A stretch of DNA of 42,118 nucleotides. Origin: a virus. The position numbers were made by a program, and so were the translations under genes. The stretch is taken from the IMG/VR virus record IMGVR_UViG_3300008952_000105, positions 1 to 42,118 of that record, one strand, 5' to 3'. Shown here in pieces: positions 1 through 7,874 of this stretch. Every line of letters starts with the position of its first letter. The stretch's first letter is position 1. The notes beneath the pieces are model-generated. The model was not told the DNA's origin. It saw nothing but the letters and a program-made list of their open reading frames with translations, and did not search any database.

Positions 1-2
1 TA

Positions 3-869
3 GATGTGGTGGAGGACAACGGATCGTTCAAGACGATAACTGGAAACAAGAAGTACATAAATTCTTTGAAGCATTCGTTCGATAAGTATGCGCACATCAG
101 CAAACACTATGCATTTAACAGTGCGTCCACAAACATGCCAGGTATCCAGTGGGATAAGAGCCTCCAAGAGATGTCGCTGATAGAGATACCATCCATATTT
201 TATGGATCTTCCATAAAAAAGGGATCTGTGGCATTACAGTTTTATATAACTGGAACTTTGGCAGCGGAATTGAGAGACACAAAGAGGAACGGAGAGTTGA
301 TACAGGTCTCTGGTACATACAATGCTGCCACCGACGACGGAAAGGTCGGCGGCGTGGTCCTGTATAATGAAGGTTTCTTGGCATTGACTGGAGCCTGGGA
401 TATTAACGATGCGTTTACCGACAAATACATTGGCAATGATACATATACTCCAAAGTGGAAATATTTTGGACGCGGCGCGAACGACGGCACCGCTGCTGGA
501 GTACTCACGGGTTCGACATTTGTTGTTAGTTTCGAGGGGATCAACTATGTTCCAACCGTGACTATGCTGGCTCACGCCCGTAAGGGAGAGGTCAACAACT
601 CAACAAACCCGACTTTTCTAGAAAAAGGGCAATTATCTTTGCCTCACACTTCGAGTTTTACGTTCAAAGAGCATAAAGGTTTGAAGGTAAAGAATCTGCA
701 ATATACTCCATATTCTGATCCTACGGGATCCTTTAGTAAGCAAACATACATATCGAAAATAGGCATATATGATAAAAATAGAAATCTTATAGCAATCGCG
801 AAACTCGCAAATCCGGTAAGGAAAACAGAGGACAGGGACTATACATTCAAGATAAAGTTGGATTTCTAG
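3..869 (+). CDS. Virion structural protein (5'-truncated by window edge)
   Basis: The frame is open from the window edge, with a possible GTG at 6 and a stop at 867-869, so the true start is probably upstream. The visible 287 residues are rich in beta-prone stretches. A middle part (about residues 70-130) carries an ALQFYITGTLAAEL-type stretch followed by a VGGVVLYNEGFLALTG-type stretch. The C-terminus (about residues 245-287) has an IGIYDKNRNLIAIAKLA-type strand pair ending in KIKLDF. From memory, similar segments occur in large virion structural proteins of marine myoviruses; that is recollection, not a search. A baseplate or fibre-associated role is inference. The J-domain gene starts 3 bases downstream, so the two are probably co-transcribed. 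Confidence 0.55.
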   Translation, partial: DVVEDNGSFKTITGNKKYINSLKHSFDKYAHISKHYAFNSASTNMPGIQWDKSLQEMSLIEIPSIFYGSSIKKGSVALQFYITGTLAAELRDTKRNGELIQVSGTYNAATDDGKVGGVVLYNEGFLALTGAWDINDAFTDKYIGNDTYTPKWKYFGRGANDGTAAGVLTGSTFVVSFEGINYVPTVTMLAHARKGEVNNSTNPTFLEKGQLSLPHTSSFTFKEHKGLKVKNLQYTPYSDPTGSFSKQTYISKIGIYDKNRNLIAIAKLANPVRKTEDRDYTFKIKLDF

Positions 870-872
870 ATC

Positions 873-1550
873 ATGTTAGTCAGTAGAGATAAAAAGCTTT
901 ACAACATGCTTGTCTTGGAGGCGAAATTCCTTAAAGCGGAACTCATTATGGATGAAGAGATCTTCGAAGACGCGCAGCTAGATTTTGCTGAAGCCTACAA
1001 CAAAGTTTGCGAGACTTGTCCAATTGATGAACAAGAAGTTCTCCAGGGAGCCATGAATAAGACTAAAAAAGAGGACGAGCCAAAAAAGAAATCAAACCTG
1101 AGTAAAGCCGGCAAAAGAGCAAAACAAAAAAATAAAAAAGAAAAGGAAGAAGAGCTACCCACAAAGAAGATAAAGAAGAAGAATCCCGACTCTAAGAGTG
1201 TTAAGAAGCTATACAGGGCTATAGCAAGAGAGTCCCACCCAGATGCGCTTATAGGGGTATCTAGTGAAGAGGCACAAAAGAAGGAGGAGTTGTTCAGGAG
1301 AGCACAACAGGCTTCAGAGAATGCAGACTTGTCAGATTTGTTGGAAATAGCAGAAGACTTGAACATCAGCCCACCGGACCCAGAAAAAGAACACATACAA
1401 ATATTAAAAAAAAATATAAAAAATCTCAAACAAGCGATTAAAATGGTAAAAGATACTACCGCCTGGCAGTGGTATCACACAGAAAATGAGGAACGAAAAG
1501 AGGCAATTTTGATAAGATATATGCAATACGTTTACCAGACTTTTAAATGA
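873..1550 (+). CDS. J-domain (DnaJ-like) phage protein
   Basis: A 225-residue protein. Residues about 65-107 form a Lys/Glu-rich, probably disordered linker. Residues about 108-165 look like a J-domain: helix II (KKLYRAIARESHPD) ends in the invariant HPD tripeptide at 122-124, followed by an acidic helix (EEAQKKEELFRRAQQASENA). In the J-protein family the HPD loop stimulates Hsp70/DnaK ATPase. There is no Gly/Phe region or zinc-finger domain, so it would be a minimal class C J-protein. It sits 3 bases after a structural gene and its stop overlaps the next start (ATGA, 1547-1550), which implies translational coupling. A role in folding or assembling virion parts with host DnaK, or in remodelling replication complexes, is inference. 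The domain call is fairly firm; the function is not. Confidence 0.75.
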   Translation: MLVSRDKKLYNMLVLEAKFLKAELIMDEEIFEDAQLDFAEAYNKVCETCPIDEQEVLQGAMNKTKKEDEPKKKSNLSKAGKRAKQKNKKEKEEELPTKKIKKKNPDSKSVKKLYRAIARESHPDALIGVSSEEAQKKEELFRRAQQASENADLSDLLEIAEDLNISPPDPEKEHIQILKKNIKNLKQAIKMVKDTTAWQWYHTENEERKEAILIRYMQYVYQTFK

Positions 1551-2086
1551 TTTTAGGACTAGACATTTCAACAAGTATTACAGGAGCGACCATTCTCGAC
1601 ATGGATGGTAATATTGTCGCGTGTGAATCGTGGGACATGAGGAACAAAAAGCATTTCAAAGACTTATTTGACAAGGCCGAAGGCGTCCGACTTTGGCTTT
1701 TGGGGATAGCCCTAAAACACAAGATACAAGAGATCTACATAGAAGAGCCATTTAAATTTTTTAATTCCGGAGGATCATCTGCGAAGACGATGTCAATATT
1801 ACAAAGCTTTAATGGCATGGTTTCGTGGACAGCGTTCAGAATGCTTGGAAAGAAGCCGAATTATATATCCGCATCCGAAGCGAGAAAGACCTGCGGCATC
1901 ACTGTTCCACGAGGAACAAAGGCAAAGGAAGTTGTTTTGGATTTTGTTCTTGACAAGAACCCGTCTTTCGAGGTAGAATATACAAAGTTTGGCAATCCTA
2001 AACCCGGTGTAACAGATCGTGCGGATAGCTGGGTTATAGCAAAGGCAGGGTTGATTAAATGGCAGGAGAAAAACTTGAAATCCTAG
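1547..2086 (+). CDS. RuvC-like Holliday junction resolvase
   Basis: A 179-residue protein with the RNase H-like fold signature of RuvC endonucleases. It opens with the strand ILGLDIS (D6), has an acidic motif IYIEEPF (E66/E67), and a late DRADSWVIAKAG motif (D157, D160), giving the expected set of metal-binding acids. RuvC-family enzymes cut branched DNA. In T4 the equivalent job before packaging is done by the unrelated gp49 endonuclease VII, and no endonuclease VII candidate is visible here. The start overlaps the J-domain gene stop (ATGA) and the end overlaps the primase start by 28 bases, so this is a tightly coupled DNA-processing operon. Length is typical of the RuvC family. Confidence 0.82.
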   Translation: MILGLDISTSITGATILDMDGNIVACESWDMRNKKHFKDLFDKAEGVRLWLLGIALKHKIQEIYIEEPFKFFNSGGSSAKTMSILQSFNGMVSWTAFRMLGKKPNYISASEARKTCGITVPRGTKAKEVVLDFVLDKNPSFEVEYTKFGNPKPGVTDRADSWVIAKAGLIKWQEKNLKS

Positions 2087-2985
2087 AAGGGGTCCTCGGC
2101 AGATCTTACCAGTCGGGAGAAGAATATCTATTTAAGTGCCCCAAATGCGACCACGACAAAAGAAAACTATCTATAAATATCGAAAAAGGAGTGTTCAAAT
2201 GTTGGGTTTGCGGATATTCCGGATTAAAGATTGTAAAACTCTTAAAGAGATATGCTCCATATTCTGAACACAAGAGATGGTCTGACCTAGATGGAACAGT
2301 AGATATAACTACTTTCGACGACCTTTTCAAGACAAAGGAACCAAAGGTTCCAGAAGTTGTTAACTTGCCAGAGTCTTTCAAGACTTTGACGGGAAATTCA
2401 GGACCCCTAAGTGCTCGCCATGCTAGGTCGTACTTGAGGAAGAGGGGCGTAACGAAGGAAGATATCCTGAGATGGAAGATAGGGTTTTGCGACGAAGGTG
2501 AATATGCTGGAAGAATATGTGTACCTTCTTTTGATAATCATGGAGACTTAAACTATTTCATAGCAAGATCGTATGGTAATCAATTTCCAAAATATAAGAA
2601 TCCTCCATCAAGTAGGGACATAGTATTTAATGATTTATATACTGACTGGGACAAGCCCGTAGTTTTGGTCGAGGGCGTGTTCGACGCCATCGTCGCAGGC
2701 AACGCGGTTCCTATTTTGGGGTCTTTCCTTAGAGAGGGTTCTGAATTATTTCAAAAAATTATTAAAGAAAAAGCAACCATATACATGGCTTTGGACCCAG
2801 ACGCATTCGAAAAAGAGAAAAGAATAATAAATTTGCTTCTAGAATATGATATAACTGTATATAAGGTAGACGTCTCACCGTATGAGGATGTGGGCAGTAT
2901 GTCCAGGTCTGAATTTGAGACAAGAAAGAAAGAAGCGACCATTATTGATTCGACAGACTACTTATATCAGTGTTTGAGGTTTTAG
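2059..2985 (+). CDS. DNA primase, DnaG-type with zinc-binding domain and TOPRIM
   Basis: A 308-residue protein. A CHC2-type zinc-binding domain lies at the N-terminus: C27-x2-C30 and C48-x2-C51. A TOPRIM core follows at about residues 198-270, with the VEG motif glutamate E205 (VVLVEGVFDAI) and the DxD acids D246/D248 (MALDPDA). This arrangement matches DnaG-type primases that make RNA primers for lagging-strand synthesis. The protein is shorter than bacterial DnaG and has no recognisable helicase-binding C-domain, as is common in phage primases such as T4 gp61. It overlaps the resolvase gene by 28 bases. A separate replicative helicase is expected elsewhere in the genome. Confidence 0.85.
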   Translation: MAGEKLEILEGVLGRSYQSGEEYLFKCPKCDHDKRKLSINIEKGVFKCWVCGYSGLKIVKLLKRYAPYSEHKRWSDLDGTVDITTFDDLFKTKEPKVPEVVNLPESFKTLTGNSGPLSARHARSYLRKRGVTKEDILRWKIGFCDEGEYAGRICVPSFDNHGDLNYFIARSYGNQFPKYKNPPSSRDIVFNDLYTDWDKPVVLVEGVFDAIVAGNAVPILGSFLREGSELFQKIIKEKATIYMALDPDAFEKEKRIINLLLEYDITVYKVDVSPYEDVGSMSRSEFETRKKEATIIDSTDYLYQCLRF

Positions 2986-2998
2986 GGAGATCATCCAC

Positions 2999-3190
2999 AT
3001 GGAAATCACTAGAAAGAAGATAAAGCAAATTATTCGCGAAGAAGTAGAGAGAATGACTGTAGCAGATTCTTCTACTTTGGGTAACGACATAGCAGAAAAA
3101 CTAATCCTAGAGTTCAAGGACTTGTCCATAAACGACAGACAAGCTTTTTTGACAAAATTCGTAAAGTTCTTAAACGAAGAAAGTACTTGA
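2999..3190 (+). CDS. Small helical hypothetical protein
   Basis: A 63-residue protein with ATG preceded by AGGGAGA. The N-terminal segment EITRKKIKQIIREEVERM is a basic amphipathic helix. I recall this kind of helix at the start of many otherwise unrelated small phage proteins, but its function is unknown to me. The rest (about residues 25-63) is predicted helical and ends in a Glu-rich tail. It lies between primase and the nuclease/ATPase fusion, and the -35 element of the downstream promoter overlaps its stop codon. No function is assigned. Confidence 0.6.
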   Translation: MEITRKKIKQIIREEVERMTVADSSTLGNDIAEKLILEFKDLSINDRQAFLTKFVKFLNEEST

Positions 3191-3215
3191 CTCCTTTATC
3201 AGATTGTAATATAAT
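3187..3215 (+). promoter_or_regulatory. Sigma70-type promoter upstream of the Mre11-Rad50 fusion
   Basis: TTGACT (3187-3192) and TATAAT (3210-3215) are separated by exactly 17 bases, a near-consensus bacterial housekeeping promoter. Further TATAAT copies follow at 3218-3223 and 3223-3228 in an AT-rich tract. Transcription would begin around 3222, about 25 bases before the ATG at 3248. The -35 element overlaps the stop of the preceding gene. This implies expression by host RNA polymerase early in infection, independent of the late system. Confidence 0.65.
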
Positions 3216-3247
3216 ACTATAATATAATCTAGATAAATGGAGGATAC

Positions 3248-6200
3248 ATGAGATTCGCGCATATTGCGGACACCCACATTAGAAATCTTAAATATCATTT
3301 TGAATATAGAGAGGTTTTTGATCAGCTCTATCGATCACTGATTGATAGTAACGTGGATTATATTATTCACTGCGGGGACATCGCACACACTAAGACACAA
3401 ATTTCACCAGAGTTTGTAGACATGGCACGAGATTTTTTCGAAAATCTTAGCAATATTGCCCCAACATATATAATTTTAGGAAATCATGATGGCAATTTGC
3501 GTAACCACAACCGCCAAGACGCCCTGAGTCCAATTGTTAAAGCAATTGGTTCCCCTAACTTACATTTAATTAAGAACGCAGGAGAGGTGCATCTTGACGA
3601 CAAGTTTTGCCTTAATGTGTTATCTGTGTTTGACGAAGAGAACTGGGTCGACCCAACAGATCCAGACAAGATAAATATAGCCCTCTATCATGGAGCCATC
3701 GATAAATCTAAGACCGACTTAAACTGGACCCTCGGCGGCGACCACGACATTGAGATCTTCAGTGAGTTTGATTTTGCCTTTTTGGGAGATATACATAAGA
3801 CTCAACCTCTCGACAAGGACGGCCGTATCTGGTATGCGGGCTCAACTGTTCAGCAGAACTTCGGAGAATCACTAGATAAGGGTTATTTACTGTGGGATAT
3901 TGAGAGCAAAGATGAGTTTACCAATAAGTTAATCACTTTCGATAATCCAAAACCATTTATCACAATCCCCCTCACCAACAAGGGAGACCTACCAGACGAT
4001 ATAAGTGTTCCGAAGGGTGCGAGGTTGAGGCTTGTATCTGATAGTAGTATTTCTCTAGATAAGATGCGCCATGCAGTAGAGATAATCAAGTACAGGCACG
4101 ATCCAGAGTCTGTTACCTATTTGAATCGCGCAGCTACAAAAAAGATAACCTTAGATTCTGGGGATGGGTTCGAACAAAAAGATCTAAGAGACCTAAAGAC
4201 ACAAGAGGATTTAATAAAAGGCTATTTAAAGGATTTTCAAGTATCTGACGATGTAATGAAGCGCGTATTGGACCTGAACTCAAGGTACAATAAGGCTATT
4301 GAGCAAAAAGAGGACACATATAGGAATATAAGTTGGAGCCTCAAATCTCTAGAGTGGGACAATATGTTCAATTACGGAGAGGGAAATAGAATTGATTTTG
4401 CCAAACTAGAAGGCATCGTAGGTATTTTCGGAAAGAATTTCTCCGGCAAGTCCTCTGTCGTGGACTCTTTGTTATTTTCTTTGTATAACTCTACGTCAAA
4501 ATCCGTAAGAAGGAACTTGAACGTCATCAACCAAAACGAGGATAAGTGTTCGGTAAGGGCGATTGTTGGCGTTGATGATAAGACATATTTGATTGATAGA
4601 CGTGCTGAAAAGTATGTAAAGAAGCTAAAGGGAGAAGAGACACTTGAGGCAAAAACAGACCTAGATTTTGAAACTGTAGATTTGCTTGGGAACAGGACAA
4701 GTCTAAACGGAACCTCAAGACAAGACACTGACAGAAACATCAGAAAGTACTTTGGCACACTAGATGATTTTCTATCAACTTCTATGGCAAGTCAGCTTGA
4801 TTCTCTGTCTTTCGTAAATGAGGGATCTACAAAGAGAAAAGAAATATTGGCAAAGTTTCTAGATCTAGAGATTTTTGACAAAAAGTTCAAGATGGCAAAA
4901 GAGGATAGTTCTCTAACTAAGGGCGCATTAAAGAAGCTTGAAGATGTGGACTACGATTCCATGATAGAGGAAGCGAAGAAGAAGATCACAGAAAGTGAAA
5001 TAGCTATTGTGAGGAACAAAGCCATTTGCGAAACTCTAAAAGAGGATATTCAAGAAATCTCCCTGGAGATGAGCGAGGTGCAAGAAAAGATAGACTCTGT
5101 TCCGACAGAAATCATTGACATAAAATCGCTAAGAAAAAAGATTTCCAGAGAGGAAAATAAAGTCGAGCACCTCTCGGATAAAAATGATTCTACGCAAAAT
5201 GAATTGCGAGAGAGCCAGGCGCTCTATTCCAAAATAGAGGATTTTTTGGGAGAATTTGACATTGGCTCTTATCAAGAAAAGAGAGAAAAGATCATAGAAA
5301 ACAAGGATCGGTTAGAGTTTCTCTTATCTCAGATGAAATGGATCTCCGAAGAGAAGACAAAATTAGTCAGAAAAGGAGATATGATGTGCAGTGGTTGTTC
5401 CGAGATTTTGGGCTCCGTAATCAAAGAAAAAGAAGCGAACATGTCTGCCATCAGCACAGAGATAAACAATGTAGGAAGCGGTCTCAAATCTGAAGAGCAG
5501 CAGAAAATTGATGAATACATTGAAAAATATAATAGACTTCTGGACAAGAAGAACACAGTAGCCAATTCCATGGCAGAGATGCAGATATCTCTAGAGAAGA
5601 ACAAGACGGAGATTCTTAGATCTAAGCACGTACTGAAGGATTTGTCGGCAAAAGAACAAGAGTACGAGAGCAACAGAGAGGCGATTGAAAACCTAGAGTC
5701 TCTGTTGGGTCACAGGAGAGAGTGTGAAAAGATCCACCAAATAAAACAAAAGGAGTATGATCAGTGTCACGAAGACATGTTGTCTTTTCACAAGTCATAC
5801 GGATCCATGGAAGAAAAGCTTAAGTCCCTGAAGGAGCAGCAGGGGGAATACAAGACTTTAGCAACGGACTTCGCAGCATATGACTTATTGATGTCTTGTG
5901 CTCACCCTAACGGCATTTCCTATAATATCATAAAGGAGAGATTGCCAATAATTAACCAGGAGATTGCGAAGATCCTTACCAACATAGTGGACTTTGAAAT
6001 CTTTATTCAGAACAGTGATAAAAAATTGGATATCTTTATTAAGCATCCAAAGCACGACCCTAGACCCCTGGAGATGGGATCTGGAGCAGAGAAGACGATA
6101 GCCTCGATGGCTCTTCGATTGGCCTTTTTGACAGTATCAAGCCTGCCGAAGTCGGACTTGTTCATTTTGGATGAGCCCGGAACTGCCTTGGATGAGGAAA

Positions 6201-6349
6201 ATATGGAAGGATTTGTTAGAATCCTGGACATGGTTAAGGGATATTTTAAGACGGTAATTCTTATTTCACATCTAGATACTTTAAAGGATTGCGTGGATAT
6301 GCAGATCAGCATTGAGAGGAAGTCTGGCTTTGCACACGTTAATATATAG
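3248..6349 (+). CDS. SbcD/Mre11 nuclease - SbcC/Rad50 ATPase single-chain fusion (T4 gp47-gp46 equivalents)
   Basis: One open frame of 1033 residues. Residues 1-about 340 are an Mre11/SbcD calcineurin-like phosphoesterase: DTH (D8, H10), GD (D44), GNHD (79-81), H148 and GDIH (to H183). Residues about 365-1033 are a Rad50/SbcC-type ABC ATPase: Walker A GKNFSGKS (395-402), a long coiled coil with a zinc hook C714-S-G-C717 at its centre, a signature region at MGSGAEKT (943-950), Walker B FILDEPG (D975/E976) and an ISH H-loop near 1009. In known Mre11-Rad50 systems, including T4 gp47/gp46, the two are separate proteins that form an exonuclease for end resection and host DNA degradation. Here both are intact in one chain, so the fusion should enforce 1:1 stoichiometry. 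No stop or frame change occurs at the junction. A near-consensus sigma70 promoter precedes it. Confidence 0.93.
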   Translation: MRFAHIADTHIRNLKYHFEYREVFDQLYRSLIDSNVDYIIHCGDIAHTKTQISPEFVDMARDFFENLSNIAPTYIILGNHDGNLRNHNRQDALSPIVKAIGSPNLHLIKNAGEVHLDDKFCLNVLSVFDEENWVDPTDPDKINIALYHGAIDKSKTDLNWTLGGDHDIEIFSEFDFAFLGDIHKTQPLDKDGRIWYAGSTVQQNFGESLDKGYLLWDIESKDEFTNKLITFDNPKPFITIPLTNKGDLPDDISVPKGARLRLVSDSSISLDKMRHAVEIIKYRHDPESVTYLNRAATKKITLDSGDGFEQKDLRDLKTQEDLIKGYLKDFQVSDDVMKRVLDLNSRYNKAIEQKEDTYRNISWSLKSLEWDNMFNYGEGNRIDFAKLEGIVGIFGKNFSGKSSVVDSLLFSLYNSTSKSVRRNLNVINQNEDKCSVRAIVGVDDKTYLIDRRAEKYVKKLKGEETLEAKTDLDFETVDLLGNRTSLNGTSRQDTDRNIRKYFGTLDDFLSTSMASQLDSLSFVNEGSTKRKEILAKFLDLEIFDKKFKMAKEDSSLTKGALKKLEDVDYDSMIEEAKKKITESEIAIVRNKAICETLKEDIQEISLEMSEVQEKIDSVPTEIIDIKSLRKKISREENKVEHLSDKNDSTQNELRESQALYSKIEDFLGEFDIGSYQEKREKIIENKDRLEFLLSQMKWISEEKTKLVRKGDMMCSGCSEILGSVIKEKEANMSAISTEINNVGSGLKSEEQQKIDEYIEKYNRLLDKKNTVANSMAEMQISLEKNKTEILRSKHVLKDLSAKEQEYESNREAIENLESLLGHRRECEKIHQIKQKEYDQCHEDMLSFHKSYGSMEEKLKSLKEQQGEYKTLATDFAAYDLLMSCAHPNGISYNIIKERLPIINQEIAKILTNIVDFEIFIQNSDKKLDIFIKHPKHDPRPLEMGSGAEKTIASMALRLAFLTVSSLPKSDLFILDEPGTALDEENMEGFVRILDMVKGYFKTVILISHLDTLKDCVDMQISIERKSGFAHVNI

Positions 6350-6358
6350 GGGGGTTTC

Positions 6359-6565
6359 ATGGTGGCGAGATTCAAGGCATTTGCAGACAAATATGTAGAA
6401 AGGTTTATATCAAGAAAGTTTTTAGCGTGGGTAACCGCCACGGCTTTGTGTTGGTTCGGGATGGTCACAAGCGATAACTGGACAGCTATCACTTTGGCAT
6501 ATATCGGCACACAAGCTCTTGTGGATATGGCTGTGCAATGGAAGCACGGGGAGAAAAGCTCTTGA
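6359..6565 (+). CDS. Small two-helix membrane protein, holin candidate
   Basis: A 68-residue protein, ATG preceded by a G-rich AGGGGGG. It has a basic amphipathic N-terminus and two hydrophobic segments (about residues 23-37 and 42-58) with a charged C-terminal tail. Size, topology and position before two coiled-coil membrane proteins suit a phage holin, which sets lysis timing by making inner-membrane holes. No endolysin is visible in the window, so the lysis role is inference. The stop overlaps the next ATG (TGATG, 6563-6567), indicating coupling. Confidence 0.5.
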   Translation: MVARFKAFADKYVERFISRKFLAWVTATALCWFGMVTSDNWTAITLAYIGTQALVDMAVQWKHGEKSS

Positions 6566-6957
6566 TGTGGGTCGTCACGTTAAAGAAGGCGTGGGTTTGG
6601 TTGAAGAATCATTGGCAGATACCTTTTTTGGTAGTGTGGTCAATACTCATTTGGATATTGTCCAGAAGGAATACGGACGCAATGAGTGAAGTTATTGCGG
6701 CAAAGAGAGAATCTTATGAAAAGCAAATACAGGTGTTAAAAGAAACTCACAACGATGAGATACTAAAGAGAGATGACTTAATCGAGGAATATGAAAAATC
6801 TCTGCAAAGAGTAGAGAAGGATTTCAAGGAAAAGGAAAAAGAGCTTTCTGAAATTCAAAAAAATGAAATAAAAGAATTAATTATAAAGTCGAAAGGAAAC
6901 CCTGATGAAATTAGGAAAAGAATTGAGAAGGAATTTGGATTCAAATTTGTGGACTAG
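6565..6957 (+). CDS. N-terminally anchored coiled-coil protein, i-spanin-like candidate
   Basis: The chosen start is the ATG at 6565, which overlaps the previous stop; an in-frame ATG at 6538 would add 9 residues. The product is 130 residues. One hydrophobic segment (about residues 17-33, PFLVVWSILIWIL core) is followed by about 90 residues of highly charged Lys/Glu-rich coiled coil (about 40-125). This is the architecture of inner-membrane spanins (Rz type): an N-terminal anchor and a periplasmic coiled coil that bridges to an outer-membrane partner. No sequence-level homology is recognised, so the call rests on topology and context. The next gene starts inside it (6905). Confidence 0.45.
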   Translation: MWVVTLKKAWVWLKNHWQIPFLVVWSILIWILSRRNTDAMSEVIAAKRESYEKQIQVLKETHNDEILKRDDLIEEYEKSLQRVEKDFKEKEKELSEIQKNEIKELIIKSKGNPDEIRKRIEKEFGFKFVD

Positions 6958-7423
6958 GCTTCTCATATTGTGTGCAACTCTCAGTTTGCCCCTACCCGCC
7001 GCTGCGGACCCTATCATAAACGACATACAACTCCCTCCTGTATCATTTTCTCGTATTGATGATAATGTTTTACTAGAACAGATTGGACTTGGGGGTGCTC
7101 TCGCCGCCTGGTGTTATGACGACGGTGCAAACGCCGTCCTTATTACTGCGCCAGCTAGAGAGAGGGCTAAGTGCGAACTCAAATTGATGTATGAGATCGA
7201 GAAGCTGAAGGTCAAGCACAAGTTTGAGATCGACAAACTGAAGCTAAGGGTGGATACATTGATAACTCAGCACAACGAAATAAACACCATAAAGGACAGG
7301 GAAATAGAGAAGCTAACCCAGGCAGCTCTTGACCGACCCAACGACTACAGCGTCTGGTGGGCAACTGGAGGGGTCATAACTGGAGTCGCCACCACGTTGT
7401 TGATTGTGACTTTGGTAAAGTGA
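6905..7423 (+). CDS. Secreted coiled-coil protein with C-terminal membrane anchor (lysis-block protein)
   Basis: A 172-residue protein whose start overlaps the previous gene by 53 bases, with AAGGA about 7 bases before the ATG. The N-terminus looks like a signal peptide: a basic n-region, a hydrophobic core (about residues 17-30) and an AAA/D cleavage site near 34. A cysteine lies in the core but lacks a proper lipobox, so a lipoprotein is not supported. A coiled coil spans about residues 90-145, and a C-terminal transmembrane segment about 152-171. This resembles the plan of a unimolecular spanin apart from the missing lipobox; alternatively it partners with the preceding protein. Function is inferred from topology and neighbourhood. 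Confidence 0.45.
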   Translation: MKLGKELRRNLDSNLWTRLLILCATLSLPLPAAADPIINDIQLPPVSFSRIDDNVLLEQIGLGGALAAWCYDDGANAVLITAPARERAKCELKLMYEIEKLKVKHKFEIDKLKLRVDTLITQHNEINTIKDREIEKLTQAALDRPNDYSVWWATGGVITGVATTLLIVTLVK

Positions 7424-7436
7424 GGGGAGTAATTTG

Positions 7437-7841
7437 GTGAGTAAAGATAACAAGGACTACAATTATATTGCAAAACTGGAGAAAGCTATAGCCGAAAAGT
7501 ATGGTGCCGAGGCAATAAAGAATCCAAAGAGCTTGTGGACAAAAGAAAAAGAACAGAAATATCTACAGGACTTGAAAGACTTCTACAAGAGAGAAAACGA
7601 AAACAGGAACGACGAAAAGGAAATGATAGGAGACATGTTCGTTTCTAAGAAATTCTTAGAAAGAAAAGTTGACCGTGACTGTCCAGTATGTGACGTATAT
7701 TCCTTTGATAGGAAAGACGACCTCTACATGAACAAGTTTCAGTGTTGCTTTGGTTGTTACATCCAGTATGTAGAGGGCAGAGAAGAACGGTGGAAGTCTG
7801 GGTGGCGTCCTGATGAGAATACTATGGCAATTATAAAATGA
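7437..7841 (+). CDS. Zinc-ribbon hypothetical protein
   Basis: The GTG start at 7437 sits 8 bases after GGGGAG; a TTG one codon earlier is possible. The product is 134 residues. The N-terminal 65 residues are charged and helical. A zinc-ribbon-like cysteine set follows: C82-x2-C85 and C104-x2-C107, with an extra C103. The C-terminus is aromatic and basic (GREERWKSGWRP). I have an impression of similar proteins near terminase in marine myoviruses but cannot name a function. It might be a structural or nucleic-acid-binding protein; nothing here decides. Confidence 0.55.
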   Translation: MSKDNKDYNYIAKLEKAIAEKYGAEAIKNPKSLWTKEKEQKYLQDLKDFYKRENENRNDEKEMIGDMFVSKKFLERKVDRDCPVCDVYSFDRKDDLYMNKFQCCFGCYIQYVEGREERWKSGWRPDENTMAIIK

Positions 7842-7846
7842 AACTA

Positions 7847-7853
7847 CTATTTA
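7847..7853 (+). promoter_or_regulatory. Late-promoter-like motif CTATTTA (before terminase operon)
   Basis: CTATTTA lies 21 bases before the ATG of the 191-residue gene at 7875, in one of the few gaps of this region. It matches the CTA[A/T]TTA motif seen before most late genes here. It would drive the packaging and head operon. The promoter role is inferred from recurrence. Confidence 0.45.
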
Positions 7854-7874
7854 ATATAAAGCGAGGTTTTTTAA

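Noticed and set aside
6905-7423. Unimolecular spanin (lipoprotein type)
   Set aside because: The cysteine in the signal region (LLILC) lacks Ala, Gly or Ser before it, so a lipobox is not met; kept as a lysis-block protein only.
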